DNA of 64,000 bases from Cyanodermella asteris (GCA_900618795.1 UYJD01000007.1:487997-551996), one strand, 5' to 3'; shown: positions 33,757-44,158, numbered from the stretch's first letter. Notes: generated by a model not told the origin, from the sequence alone. Made by a program: numbers and translations.

Positions 33757-34398
33757 TCAAGATGCCGGTCTCAATTCCATTTCGAAGTTGGCCTCCCACG
33801 TGCATGTTACGGTAGCAACAGTCTCCCCCACAGTCCTCTCGCAGTCCGTAGGCCCATTCTTCAGCTGACCCTCATAGACCATCCACAAATTATCGAAATG
33901 ATCTTCCCACATGATGGACCTATAACAGGTGTTTCCGAGATGAATCGACGTTGCGATCTCAACCCCATTCCAATTGCTGAGCAGCCACTGCCAGGCATAT
34001 TCACCTCTCCAAGCCACCGCCTGTGCAAAATCCAAAAATCAGCAAAGCGGCTCATGAAAAAAGACAGGATGGAGTGACGGAAGATTTTTTTTCTTTTTTT
34101 TTCGGCGGAGGATTGTACTTACGTCGCAGGCGACTTCTTGTGTGTTGCACACGAGCCGCTTCACGCCTAGCGTCGTTTCGTCGGTGGTAAAGCAGGTGTT
34201 TACGGTGTGAGACCAGTTGTGTTCGATCCAGATGATGGTCATGGTGAACCTGTCCAGCTTGTTTATGTTGTTGGATGCATCAGCTCGGGCTGATAAGGAG
34301 GTTGTTGTCCCGTTGCTGTGGGGTGGCAGCGCGAATGCCGAGCTGCTTCCAAGGGCGAAGGCACCAACCAAGAGGGAGGATAGGCGTGTCAACTTCAT
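33757..34398 (-). CDS. Small secreted cysteine-containing protein
   Basis: Exon 1 (34398-34123) and exon 2 (34020-33757) surround a 102-base intron with poly-A/T tracts, giving 179 residues. ATG 34398 begins a clear signal peptide, MKLTRLSSLLVGAFALGSSSAFA, cleaved about residue 23. A Ser/Thr-rich segment ending in SARADAS could be a processing site. The mature part has aromatic blocks (TMTIIWIEHNW, YAWQWLLSNW) and six cysteines (TCF, VCN, ACD, TCY, DCE, TCT), an even number suited to disulfides. No family is recognised. Size, secretion and cysteines fit an apoplastic or effector-like protein, which is inference only. Confidence 0.75.
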
Positions 34399-35727
34399 GT
34401 TAATGCTTGGGGAGTTGGGCGGGTGTTGCAAGGTGGTGGCGGTACACGAGTGGGATGGTTCGAGAGATCACTTCGAATGGAAGATTTCCGCTTTGCACAT
34501 TGAGAGTAATCAGGACAATCAGGGCTTATGTAGCTTCATTTTCTGTAGTCGGATTTACAATCCATGGCATTGATTTTGGGTCGACAGGATACTTCAAGAC
34601 ATGGTTGCTCATAACGGTCCCGACCAGCCAGGAAGGGATCGAAAGTTTTTCGGGCGATGGGAACAGACATTGGATTGCTCAGGGCGATTCATTGCCCTGT
34701 TGTCGATGCTTGATTGATGTTTCCTATCAGCTTTATTGTCTTTGCTCAATCGCTCGGAATGATCGCTGTCGTCAACAGAAAACTGAAGTCATAACTCGGG
34801 GTAGCTTTGTCGAAAGTTAGGGACGGACGACTGCAAATCTTCGTAGCATCGTTGAACCATCTATCAATCATAAAAAGTGAGCGACTCGCTTGCGGAGCTA
34901 AACACTGCAATCTAGTCATACTACAATCAGTAACCAGAGACAGGATCAAACTCGAGGGGAAAAATGATTCAGACAGTCAATGTTGATGTAGCGATTGTGT
35001 AGCGGGCCTGTTCCAAGGCACTTGTCGTTCTTGGATTCTTTCACGCGCGCTTTCGAGTACGAAGTGACTGCCGTGCTGATAATCCGAGCAAGTGCGAGAG
35101 CGAGCTCGATGGAACATAAGATGCATGTGAAGTTAGGAGCAAGGCGGGCTGACAGAAGTCTTGACCGAGACACTCGCTTAGCTACCTCCCTAAGTATGTC
35201 TGTCAACACTATTAGGAGCACATATACCACTACTATTGCTAGTAGCTAGAAGCATACCTATAGCAATACTCACAGTAGTAGCAATCGAGGGAGGTAGCAA
35301 TGTCCCCGCGCAGCAACTTCAGCCGGCCCGCCTTGAGAGCTGCAGATTAGTGTGCTTGGTCCTGCTGACTAAGCCAGCTTCTCGAACACGGAGCAAAGCA
35401 CCTGCCTGGACCGAGGCCCAATGCTGGCTTTGCACGTAGACCGAGGCGTGCATCACAGAACCAACGAAGCACAGAAACAATCCCCTCTGATGTGCGCCCT
35501 GGATCGGAAGCTATGCACAGCTAACGGGCCAATCGAGGACGCTGTACAAGGGTACTACCCAGCTTGAGCGGAAGGCTTCGACATGATGTCGAACACCCTC
35601 CCCGGCCTGCTCCCAGGCAAACATATTCACCTCATCACAACAATTCTCTCCTGCATTCGTGAGTGTTGCAGCACGTCTGGTGAGCCACAATTGTCTTCTA
35701 TTTGCCTAGACACATCCAATCGCTAGG
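34399..35727. other. Intergenic with an AT-rich islet
   Basis: 1.3 kb between divergent genes. Positions 35,160-35,300 are AT-rich, with TAGTAGC/GCTACT words and a GAGGTAGC copied in both orientations (about 35,180 and 35,290). It may be an eroded repeat. No gene is seen. Confidence 0.45.
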
Positions 35728-36909
35728 ATGCCTGTCCAAATCCCCGCCCCAGACGTCCTATACCAGGGCGGACAGCTCTCCAAGCCCATCACCGCGTACC
35801 AGCCCCTCAAATTCCTCTGGGGACTCGGCGCAATTGTCGCAAACGCACTTCAACTCCCTCTCTGGATCATCTACTACATCTTCCCCTTCAACCGACCGAA
35901 CAAGAACTGGTCGGTACAGACATGCGTCGTCAACCACATTGTCAAACGCCATCTCTACCACAGCGGTCTAACCTGGTTCAAAACCCCTCTCTCCCTCTCC
36001 CCGGGTCTGGAACGATCGCGATGGGAAGTCATTTCCCCGAGCACGAAGAATGTTTACGTAGGCAAGGCGGTGCACGCCGACGTCAAGCCGATCAAACTGG
36101 GAGGAGCATGGTTTCCTGCACCGCCGACGGGCGCGGATAAGATCAACAGGACGACGATACTGCATTTCCACGGCGGCGCGTTCGTGATCGGAGATGCCAG
36201 GACGCTGTACTCGGGATACTGCGGTTCAACGCTGAACAAGTACGTTGCGGACCAGGTCGTCGCGGCCGGGTACCGACTCGCCAGCAACGATGGCGGACAC
36301 TTCCCGGCGCAGCTGCAGGACGCGATCTCCTGGTACCAGTCGCTGCTCGACCGCGGCATCCCCGCCAACAAGATTGTCCTTTCCGGCGACTCCGCGGGCG
36401 GCAACCTCGCGCTACAGCTCCTCCGGTACATCGAAGAGAATCCGGGCGTCCTGCCCTCGCCCGGCGCAGCACTCCTCTGGAGTCCCTGGGTCGACATGAT
36501 CGCCGCGTATCACCCGGAGATGATGTACGCGCACCCGCACTTCCAAACCGATTACATCGTGCCCAGCTTCCCGAATTGGGGCGCCAACAAAATTGCGGTT
36601 GGGATCAGTCCGTTGGATCCGTGGCTGAGCCCGCTGCGAGGCCCGTTCTACACGTCGACGCCGTTGTTCATCCAGGCTGGTGGGTCGGAGATGCTGTTTG
36701 ACGATATCAATGCGTTTAGGGAGGCGTATGCGGAGGTCACATCGAAGGACGGGAAGAAGAACAAGATTGCGTTCCACCTTGCGCCGGATTGCAACCACGA
36801 TATTATCTTGCTTGGACGATTTATGGGCGTGGAGAAGAAGGTTATTGAAGCTGCGAAGGCAGCCAACAAGTTTCTTACGGAGGTCCTGGGAGCTCCCGCG
36901 AAGCTCTGA
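35728..36909 (+). CDS. Alpha/beta hydrolase, HSL-type esterase with N-terminal anchor
   Basis: A single exon of 393 residues. Residues 29-52 (WGLGAIVANALQLPLWIIYY) form one membrane-spanning helix. The hydrolase domain has the HGG oxyanion motif in LHFHGGAFVIGDA (about 146-158), the nucleophile elbow GDSAGG (about 220), the acid in SEMLFDDINAF and the histidine in CNHDII. This is the hormone-sensitive lipase group (PF07859), which cleaves short-chain esters and acetylated lipids; membrane-bound fungal relatives include sterol deacetylases of the Say1 type. The substrate cannot be read from sequence. ATG 35728 gives the complete anchor. Confidence 0.9.
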   Translation: MPVQIPAPDVLYQGGQLSKPITAYQPLKFLWGLGAIVANALQLPLWIIYYIFPFNRPNKNWSVQTCVVNHIVKRHLYHSGLTWFKTPLSLSPGLERSRWEVISPSTKNVYVGKAVHADVKPIKLGGAWFPAPPTGADKINRTTILHFHGGAFVIGDARTLYSGYCGSTLNKYVADQVVAAGYRLASNDGGHFPAQLQDAISWYQSLLDRGIPANKIVLSGDSAGGNLALQLLRYIEENPGVLPSPGAALLWSPWVDMIAAYHPEMMYAHPHFQTDYIVPSFPNWGANKIAVGISPLDPWLSPLRGPFYTSTPLFIQAGGSEMLFDDINAFREAYAEVTSKDGKKNKIAFHLAPDCNHDIILLGRFMGVEKKVIEAAKAANKFLTEVLGAPAKL

Positions 36910-37158
36910 AGGTAGAATGGACTACGGTTTGGGAGTTGAGCGATACAAATATGATTGCATATGATGAAGGATCCCTTTGTATGCCTAGGATAGGACGATT
37001 TTGGATGCACATGCTGCTTGTGCATGAACGAGAAAGTTTTGTCGTATGTTGAATTCATGAATTCGAATGCAATATCGGAAGCAGACACCGATTGCCCAGC
37101 TCCCCAGTGCAGATGCATATCGTACAACTCCCCATCTTTGTTCGTGTAGATCATCCTC

Positions 37159-37913
37159 CTATCTCGCCTTTGGCGGAGGCTGCCATGCCTCAGGTTGCCA
37201 CTCATCACCCGGATTCGATCTCTTCTGCTGATTCCACGGATTCTCCTTCTTGCCCAATCTCGGCTTCTCCGTCGCCATACGTCTCCCGTCAATCTCACTT
37301 ATGTCCGCCCGTCTCTTAACCTCCTCCGGCACCACCTCAATCCCTCCGGCCCCCGTTCGAACCCCTTGCACCTCCGCGGGCTCCCCACCATCAACATAAC
37401 CCCCCTTATCCCTCGACACCGTCTCCGTCCCCGTACCCTCCCCCAACGTCCTCTGCATCCCCCCAGGTCTATCCGCAAACCGCTCCTGACTCGCCCACCT
37501 CTCGTCCGCCCGCCTCGCCAGCTCCCTCATCGCCACCCGCCTGTCCACCTCCGCCGTCTGCTCCGCATAACTCGGCGGGTCCGCCCTCGTGTGTCGCAGC
37601 CACTGCAGCCACGACGGGCTGAGGGCGACTTCGGAGTAGTGGGTTTTGCGGGGGTACCGGGCGATGCGCCGCATGCGCCCGGCGTTCAGCGCGTCGCGGA
37701 ATTCCCAGAACGTGGTGCCGGTGAGGTCGTAGCCTGTACACATAAACACACGCACACGCACACGGTCAGTATATACACGGGGATGGAGGGGGGGAGAGGA
37801 CGGAGAAGAGATGGATCAATCGTACCGCAGAGGCGTTGGCGGCGCCAGGGGAGGGAGAGGGCTTTCCAGCGATACCAGAGGCGGCGAATGGGAGTCACGG
37901 CCGGGCCGGCCAT
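37159..37913 (-). CDS. NDUFAF2: NDUFAF2/mimitin-type complex I assembly factor (NDUFA12 family)
   Basis: Exon 1 (37913-37826) encodes MAGPAVTPIRRLWYRWKALSLPWRRQRLC. A 92-base intron rich in CA repeats follows, and exon 2 (37733-37159) begins GYDLTGTTFWEFRD, for 220 residues. The blocks FWEF, RMRRIARYP and PSWLQWLRHTRADPPSYAEQ are those of the NDUFA12/NDUFAF2 family. The long hydrophilic tail with DKGGY and NPWNQQKRSNPGDEWQPEAW is typical of the assembly-factor branch (13.4L in Neurospora) rather than the structural subunit. It binds a late assembly intermediate of complex I at the matrix side of the inner mitochondrial membrane. Confidence 0.88.
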
Positions 37914-38451
37914 GTCGTGTAGGTATGTTTGGGGGCAGGGAGTTTTCGTGTGGTGAGAGTCGCCTTGAGTAGAATGGAAACTATGTCAAAGTGGAATGCA
38001 CCTGGGAAAGTTTTGGGAGCTTTCCAGTGACAATGTCATCATGCAGGGATGGCTTCGGAGTGGCTGACTCCGCGTTGATCGCCGAGCTGATTTCTACAGC
38101 TCTGCGAGTTCACTTTAGACTTCAATTCTACTTGTGAAGATACGCCCTGGACTATAGGAGCTCTACGCCGACTCGAGATTTAATTAATCACGCTACTGAG
38201 CGGTTCGTGTTCCAGATCAGGAAGTGATAAAATCAGGGTAGATTCTATGCCATTGCACGTATGCTATCTTTGCTGCAGCACTTGCTCGATTGCATGAAAT
38301 GTTCCCATCTGCTCTGCAGATTCTCAATTGCCCAACCCAGATTGTATGCCGTACACTGAACGCCAGACAAACACCACCGCCCTTATTCATACAAACCAGA
38401 TCTCAATCATCGATCTTCTCTTGATGCAAGTTGCGCTCAAGTTTCCTTCTC
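37914..38451. other. Intergenic, nothing recognised
   Basis: Promoter of NDUFAF2 and 3' region of INN1. No repeat or RNA gene is seen. Confidence 0.45.
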
Positions 38452-41070
38452 TCACATTATGGTCGTTGCGAAGCGGGCCCTTCTGTTGCCTCTTCCATCG
38501 TAGGCTCCCAGATCAATGCCGCTAATCTCTCTGCTCAGGGCATCCATGCCCATGTTTTCTTCATAGCCCACGGGGACCTTGGCAGGCAACGGCGGCGGAC
38601 CGCCATTGTCACTGCCGTAGTTCAAGTTGGGAATGTCCCTCAAAGGCTGACTGTTGCCAGTGATTGGGCTGCTCGCCTCCAGTTTGGCAGCCCTCTCGCG
38701 CTCTTTGCGACCGCCGCTGGTCATCATGACACGAACCTTCTTCTGCAGCCTGGTGCGGCCTTCTTTTGCGTTGCCATCGCTGCTTTCACCTGGCCTGTCT
38801 GTCAAATGCGGGCTCTGCACACTGCTCTTCACGGCAGGTAACCCCACGTCCGGCCGAGGGGCTCGTGGCCCAGATGCTGGCATTGGGACTGCGCCCTTGA
38901 ATCGGAGCTTGACTTCGGCCTTCAATGGCTTTTTCGGTTCCGGCTCCGGCGCCCAAGTGTGGGTCGGAAGGTGGTCTGAAGGGTCCACGAGACGACCCAT
39001 GCTGTCGCGAATGGGCTCGTTATGGTCATGAGCAGGTGTAGGAGAGGATTCCAGACCTCCGTTGGCATAAGGTGCCTGAGCCATTGCATCAGGATCGCCG
39101 GTGCTGGGTCGGCCAGATTTGACCTGGGGGTTGAGGACGTCAAAGGAGTCGGGTGAGAAAGCAATGTCTGATAGGCGGGGTTCGATAGATTTGCGAGGAA
39201 TTGAGTTGGTTTGGGAGTTGTACCCGGAGGGTTGTTGAGGAGTATGCTGAGGTGTGATAGGGTGGCCGGACGGTGGTTGATAATGTGGCGAGTTGATGTT
39301 CGGAGACACGGGTCGAGGTTTGACGATTGGGGCGGAGTATTGCTGGGCATGTGAGTCCTGGAAGCGATCTTCGCCGTGACCTGCAAGGTCGTAACCAGAA
39401 TGTCTGTGCAACTGCATTTGGGAACCATAGCTGTAGTGTTCAGCTGGTGGAGGCGGTCCAGACGATCTGAAGTCTTCTAGCATATCACCTCGAGGATTGT
39501 AGCTTAGTCGCTTGACACTTTGCTCTGACTGATACGAAGCAGGGCTGTGCTGGCCATACCCGCTGTCTGCGGAGTGTCCCCTCATGTCGTGCATCGATCG
39601 TTGATGGCCAGGCGAATAGCCTTGCGGTGCCTGCGATGAGCGTGGTGATGGTCTATGCCCATGGTTGTAGGCATCTGCATAGCCTGGGGCTGCCATGTCT
39701 GAATGTGTTGTCAGTTGAGTAGAATTTTCCATCGGATGGTAAAAGTCATCGCCATTTTGTCTGTTGAGTCTGGCTAGTCCATGTTGCAACGAAGGCGCAG
39801 GCGGTTCGGGTTCGTACTGCGTGTGGTGTGGGCTGTGAGTCGGGGTTGAGCTGGCAACATGGCTTCTGTGAGCTGGTGGCGGTGGTGGCGCCTCGTCTTC
39901 CTCTTCCTCAACATACGGCCGGTGGTATGCGTTCTGGTCAGGCTGTTGCTGAGACTGGTAATTGTAGGAGTCGTGTGTCTGAGGAGCTTGGTCGAGGAGG
40001 TGTTGTGGAGGGTAGTCGTTGTGCACAGGGTAGGGTGTACGGCCCTGCGCAGGATATTGCTGCGGAAGATGCAGATCGTGAATGGCAGGGCTGTCTTGAC
40101 CATGACCAAATTCTGGCTCTGGCTGAGATGGAGGAGGGGCTTCGTGAGTGTTGCGGCGAGGTCTACTTTCCTGTTCTTGCTCAATTAGACCTTCAGGGAT
40201 TGTGACTCCTCGGTTTCGATATCTTAGTCGATCAAGATCGCTGAAAGCCTGACCAGGAACCGGCCGGGGACCGCCGTGATGCGTGAGTCTCTCGTCGTCC
40301 TTCTGTGCATTGGGGTCGAATGGAAGTCCGTAGGTAGCCAGCATCCTTTGGCGATGTTTGTATGGGTCGACAGGCCCAAGCTCTGTGGCATCTGTGGACA
40401 TATGTCGCGGCAACTTTGCATCGGGGCGAGGTTGCCGAGATGGTAACTGCGACGTCGACGCAGCGTGTGGCACCGTTCCCCGGACAGCGGGAGCATCTGC
40501 ACCACCTGGCCCTCGAGGCAGAGGTCTTCGACTTGGCATATCTCGGGGACCGCCGCTCAATTGTTCGGCCTGGCGAGAGGCCTTGACTGGCGCTTCTGCC
40601 GGCTTTTCTCGAGTGTCGTAAAATGTAATTTCCATCCGCACCTCTCCTGCTGCTCTGCCTTTGCAATTGAGTCTGTGCCAGCCATCATTTTGACCTCCTC
40701 CTCTTATGATGACATCGGACAAATCTATCCACGTCTCGCCAATGAGCTCTGTTTTCCGGTCCTCGTTGAAAACGGACATCTTTAGTTTGAGGTAGTCGGG
40801 TGATTCGTGGACGACGAATCGTAGTTCTTGATCCCATTTCGGTGTTTGACCTCCTCTTTTGTCTGTCTCTGTCTTTTTCGCCTCTTTCCCTAACCTCGCC
40901 GCGCAGTAGGGATCCTGCTTGCCCATTGTTTTTCTGTTCGGTAGGTTTCGAGCTCTGTCGACGACGACGACGAGGTCGCCAATGACCGGCCCATCGACGG
41001 TCATGTCTGCGAATATGCCAGAGGTGTGTGCGGAGCCGCCCTGGGGCTTGAACATCTTGGTGGGCGGCAT
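38452..41070 (-). CDS. INN1: Ingression protein INN1/Fic1-like, C2 domain with proline-rich tail
   Basis: A single exon of 872 residues from ATG 41070. Residues 25-145 are a C2 domain: GDLVVVVDRARNLPNRKTMGKQDPYCAARLG, WDQELRFVVHE, LKMSVFNEDRKTELIGETWIDL and AGEVRMEITFYD. The rest is disordered, with many PxxP and His/Gln/Pro tracts and short basic islands. This is the architecture of yeast Inn1 and fission yeast Fic1, which bind the F-BAR protein Cdc15/Hof1 and couple ring constriction to septum synthesis. It is longer than the yeast proteins (about 270-410 residues), as filamentous orthologues tend to be. It acts at the division site. Confidence 0.87.
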   Translation of the reverse strand: MPPTKMFKPQGGSAHTSGIFADMTVDGPVIGDLVVVVDRARNLPNRKTMGKQDPYCAARLGKEAKKTETDKRGGQTPKWDQELRFVVHESPDYLKLKMSVFNEDRKTELIGETWIDLSDVIIRGGGQNDGWHRLNCKGRAAGEVRMEITFYDTREKPAEAPVKASRQAEQLSGGPRDMPSRRPLPRGPGGADAPAVRGTVPHAASTSQLPSRQPRPDAKLPRHMSTDATELGPVDPYKHRQRMLATYGLPFDPNAQKDDERLTHHGGPRPVPGQAFSDLDRLRYRNRGVTIPEGLIEQEQESRPRRNTHEAPPPSQPEPEFGHGQDSPAIHDLHLPQQYPAQGRTPYPVHNDYPPQHLLDQAPQTHDSYNYQSQQQPDQNAYHRPYVEEEEDEAPPPPPAHRSHVASSTPTHSPHHTQYEPEPPAPSLQHGLARLNRQNGDDFYHPMENSTQLTTHSDMAAPGYADAYNHGHRPSPRSSQAPQGYSPGHQRSMHDMRGHSADSGYGQHSPASYQSEQSVKRLSYNPRGDMLEDFRSSGPPPPAEHYSYGSQMQLHRHSGYDLAGHGEDRFQDSHAQQYSAPIVKPRPVSPNINSPHYQPPSGHPITPQHTPQQPSGYNSQTNSIPRKSIEPRLSDIAFSPDSFDVLNPQVKSGRPSTGDPDAMAQAPYANGGLESSPTPAHDHNEPIRDSMGRLVDPSDHLPTHTWAPEPEPKKPLKAEVKLRFKGAVPMPASGPRAPRPDVGLPAVKSSVQSPHLTDRPGESSDGNAKEGRTRLQKKVRVMMTSGGRKERERAAKLEASSPITGNSQPLRDIPNLNYGSDNGGPPPLPAKVPVGYEENMGMDALSREISGIDLGAYDGRGNRRARFATTIM

Positions 41071-41835
41071 CTTGCAGGTAGATTAGAGAAGAGATATGCC
41101 AGACCGGCTGCAATCTCTGAACGGCCGGTTGCAGGAGGTGATGAAGAAAGAACAATCAAAGGATAGATGCAATGTGAATCAAGTGGAGATGTTAGTGCAG
41201 GAAGAGTACCAGGGGCTCGGACATTGTTGTTGTCGGCGTGGTGGAGCCTGAGCGTCGATGCGGAGGCTGGGGAGGCTGGGATGGCGGGAACCGGGCGGCG
41301 GAATTCTGCGCTTATTCGACGGAAGCGATCAGGCCAATTGAAGTCACTCATGGAGCACACGTTGAGACACACACGAAGGACAGGGCATAGAGATCTGAAT
41401 AGAGTGGTTGCCAGAGCTCCTATGTTGAGCTGCTGGTGGATGAGATGAGGCGCTAAGCAAGGGCATTGTTGACTTTCGAAGCTTCCATTTGCAAGCAGAT
41501 GACGTCGATCATCGCCCAGCCGGTGCAGAATCGCCAAGTGCGAGGTCTGACTTTGAACACGTTTAGCAAGTACACTACTCGTGCCATGCGAGACGGGTGA
41601 TGGGAGAATCTATTTTGGAAACTTCGATCGTAGGCAGAAGCTTTCTGGATGCTGGGAACGGGGCACATCGTTGCGCGTCGTTGCGATCCGAGAGTCCTGC
41701 GGTCGCAAGCTTCCAGCCACACTTCTCCCACGAGCCACCTGGGGCGCAGCGGAAACCACTCGGCGCCACGAAGCGTTTCAGAGCCTCAACCCGAACAGTC
41801 TGAAATCCGTTATCATGCCACTCCGTACTCCTCCC
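41071..41835. promoter_or_regulatory. INN1 upstream region with repeat copy A
   Basis: 765 bases upstream of INN1 on the minus strand. They include a 105-base repeat copy shared with the MRC1 upstream region. No other feature is seen. Confidence 0.5.
41695..41800 (+). repeat. Diverged dispersed repeat, copy A
   Basis: Starting TCCTGCGGTCGCAAGCTTCC, this segment aligns with 45808-45912 in the same orientation. Its first 60 bases are nearly 90% identical, then identity falls, with one single-base indel. No terminal inverted repeats or target duplications are visible. Confidence 0.75.
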
Positions 41836-42200
41836 TCATGTGGCATTCTTGTAGTCCGTGCGAGTGAATTCCCGCGTCACCGAGATCCCACGACCATGTT
41901 TGGCCTCGCCGTCGACTGGAGCGCTTTGCACCGCGACATCTCTGCGAAACGGTCCGTCAGGTGAGCTCTTGTATATCGCGTTGGGGTTCTTCTCGACAGA
42001 CAGGTTCCTGTTTGAGCTCGCCATCTCTTCAGTGGAACTACTCCCCGATCTCGAACCGCGGAGTAGAGCTTCTCGAAAGGTCGAGGCAATATTGGTGAAA
42101 TCGATCTGAGCAATCACCGGGCGAAGCGTTGGTAGGCAGGCACTGATTACGCCAATGTCTGCTTCAACTATTGTCCAGTACACGGCTGGTGAACGACTGT
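41836..42200 (-). pseudogene. C-terminal fragment of a SAT4-type (rhodopsin-domain) membrane protein
   Basis: The minus-strand frame from 42200 reads DSRSPAVYWTIVEADIGVISACLPTLRPVI and then a hydrophilic tail of about 95 residues. The E-x-DIG-x-I-x-ACLPTLRP segment is the last transmembrane helix of the fungal SAT4/rhodopsin-domain family (seven helices). None of the other six helices is present upstream, where a GNAT acetyltransferase gene sits instead. The segment starts right after a proper splice acceptor (branch GACTGAC, then TTCATAG at 42201). It is either a relic of a displaced gene or the last exon of a chimeric GNAT transcript. Confidence 0.65.
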
Positions 42201-42308
42201 CTATGAAGGTCAGTCAGTATGTACCACGGCGTTCAAAATTCAAGGGACACCCACAATTATAATCCACATGCAGCATTGTAGCCAGTATACTGCTCCCCTG
42301 ACATCCAA

Positions 42309-43053
42309 TCACTTACCACGAGGCTCGCGAACCATGGCGTATTGGCGCCATATCCCAAAGCCACGCAACCGTCCTCCGTCCCAAGCATTGAGGTCGATAT
42401 CTTTATGCTCCACATCCTTGAAACCAAACTTCAGATACAGGCTGTGGGAGCCAGGGAAGGCAATCAACCAGGTACGAAGGCCAGCATCATCCGCGATGTC
42501 CAGACAGTATTCCAGGAGCTGCGACCCGATCCCTTGACGTTGCTCTGCAGGCCGCACTGCGAAGGCCGAAAGATCTTTGTCATAATCAGCACTTCATGGT
42601 AACATTCGTAGTAACATTCAGCGTGCGCTTACAGTAGTATTTCTCGTCCCGCATCAGACTCCGAAGCTGCTCGACTTCGGCCGCGCTCGTCTGCACAAAA
42701 TTTGTGTTGAAGAATGACGGCATTTGTTGAAGTATCTTTGCCGTGGGGCTTGGATCGGACGGAATCGTGATCTCTTCCTGAATCGACCTGCGTGGCGTCT
42801 GCTCGGCACCCTCCAGCATAAAGCAGACGAAGCCAAGGATGCGGTCGCTGGCGTCCGAGATCTTGAAGACGTCGGTGCCGTTACGCTGAATGCGATCACT
42901 CAGGCGTGAGGTATGGAATGCCAACGCATTCTCTTCATCCGGCCAGTTTTTATAGGCAAACTGCGCAATAGTGTCCTTCATGTAGCCGGCGCAATTAATC
43001 TCTGCGAGTATCGGTACATCGTCCTTGGTAGCTTTTGTTATAGTGTACGCCAT
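42309..43053 (-). CDS. GNAT-family N-acetyltransferase
   Basis: Exon 1 (43053-42633) and exon 2 (42574-42309) join across a 58-base intron to restore EKYYYLSAFAVRPAEQRQGIGSQLL, the beta-4 strand plus the Q/R-x-x-G-x-G/A acetyl-CoA loop. The product is 228 residues. The start MAYTITKATKDDVPILAEINCAGY is a standard GNAT beginning, and SHSLYLKFGFKDVE is the Y-x-K-x-GF motif. The acceptor substrate is unknown. The stop codon lies inside a perfect splice donor (G/GTAAGTGA at 42316). Splicing from there to 42200 is in frame and would give a 347-residue form with a SAT4-type tail (41836-42200). Confidence 0.85.
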
Positions 43054-44158
43054 GATTGTAGGAGACGAAATGAGGTCTGTGATGGTAAAAGCAGCTCGAA
43101 CCTGAGATCCAAGAGAAGCTGGCTTTATCCTCTCAGTCTACATTACTGCAGTGACACCAAGATGAGTCTGGATTCGAGCAGAGACTTTACGGATTCCACA
43201 GCTCAAACACGGAAATCACGTGCGGTCTCATTCCTCAGCCCTATATGAATCAACACACCTCGACGAAGCTCGGTGTCGCGGGGCGTGTCGGAGTTGCGAT
43301 CCGGCGCGGATTCTGCTTGAAAGAAGGTCTGACGTTCTTGCGCGCCCACATGAAGCGGTAGGAGCTGGGGCTGCAATGATGCCGAGGGAAATGCGTCTAG
43401 CTGGCTTTTGTGAGCACTTCCTGTACTTGGAATTCCCCTCCGAGCTCTACATCTATCACATTCTATCCCCTCTCGTCAAAGACCGTCCTAGAGGGCGGAA
43501 TAAACTTGGTAACGCGAGTGATCCCAGCCTGAAAAACTTGTCAATCAAGGAAATTGAAAGGATGAAAGTCAGCTGCAAGAGACGGTCATCCATTTGACGC
43601 TAGGAAGATAGTATGAGGAACACAAGAGTCAAAATGGGTAGCGCTCGAATCGGGATAACATTGCCGTTAATGCAGANNNNNNNNNNNNNNNNNNNNNNNN
43701 NNNNNNNNNNNNNNNNNNNNNNNNNNNNNNNNNNNNNNNNNNNNNNNNNNNNNNNNNNNNNNNNNTGGATCAGCGTCCCTGACGTCTGATCGGTCTTTCC
43801 TTTGTCCGTGACAGCAGAGATTAAGTAGGTAAGCCGTGAATAAACCACGAAAGATCGTGCGCGCTTACTAACAAATATCACCCACAAGTGATACCAAATG
43901 AGTCGATGTACAAGCTACTGAGTGCGTCCAGGCCCTAGTATTTGCGATACGCGAATCGCGTATGTGATGTCGCGGAGCTGAGGTGAGACATTGTCTCGTT
44001 TCTGATACCATCGCAGCCCACTACCTCTACTGCTTGAAGGACTGATGTCCACGCCGATATTTCACATGTAAATTGCTAGCCCGCAGCGGCGCAGTATTTT
44101 AATCTAACAGGTTTATTTATCTATTTTGGTGTCACACTTGCACCCTTCCATGCTGTCC
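43054..44158. other. Intergenic with assembly gap and mobile-element end
   Basis: Apart from the gap and repeat listed separately, I see a weak frame at 43378-43597 (FLYLEFPSELYIYHILSPL resembles an F-box-like LPxEL segment), which is too short to call. Nothing else stands out. Confidence 0.4.
43677..43813. mobile_element. Insertion with TG...CA-type end, mostly in a gap; LTR-type or terminal-repeat element
   Basis: 89 N (43677-43765) are followed by 48 bases ending CCTTTGTCCGTGACA. GCAGA stands directly left of the N run (43672-43676) and directly right of the CA end (43814-43818), a 5-base target-site duplication. The last 44 bases recur identically at 62676-62719. A 5-base duplication and a CA end suit a solo LTR. 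A TIR element with TGTCACGGAC ends cannot be excluded, because the left end is not sequenced. The identical copies suggest fairly recent activity. Confidence 0.65.

Noticed and set aside
37195-37956. 253-codon plus-strand frame opposite NDUFAF2
   Set aside because: Antisense shadow of a gene with clear family sequence; it is Arg/Pro/His-rich as expected of a GC-rich complement.
43220-43597. Frame containing FLYLEFPSELYIYHILSPL, F-box-like
   Set aside because: It begins at GTG; the resemblance covers fewer than 20 residues and no downstream repeats are present. It might be a gene fragment but is not supportable.
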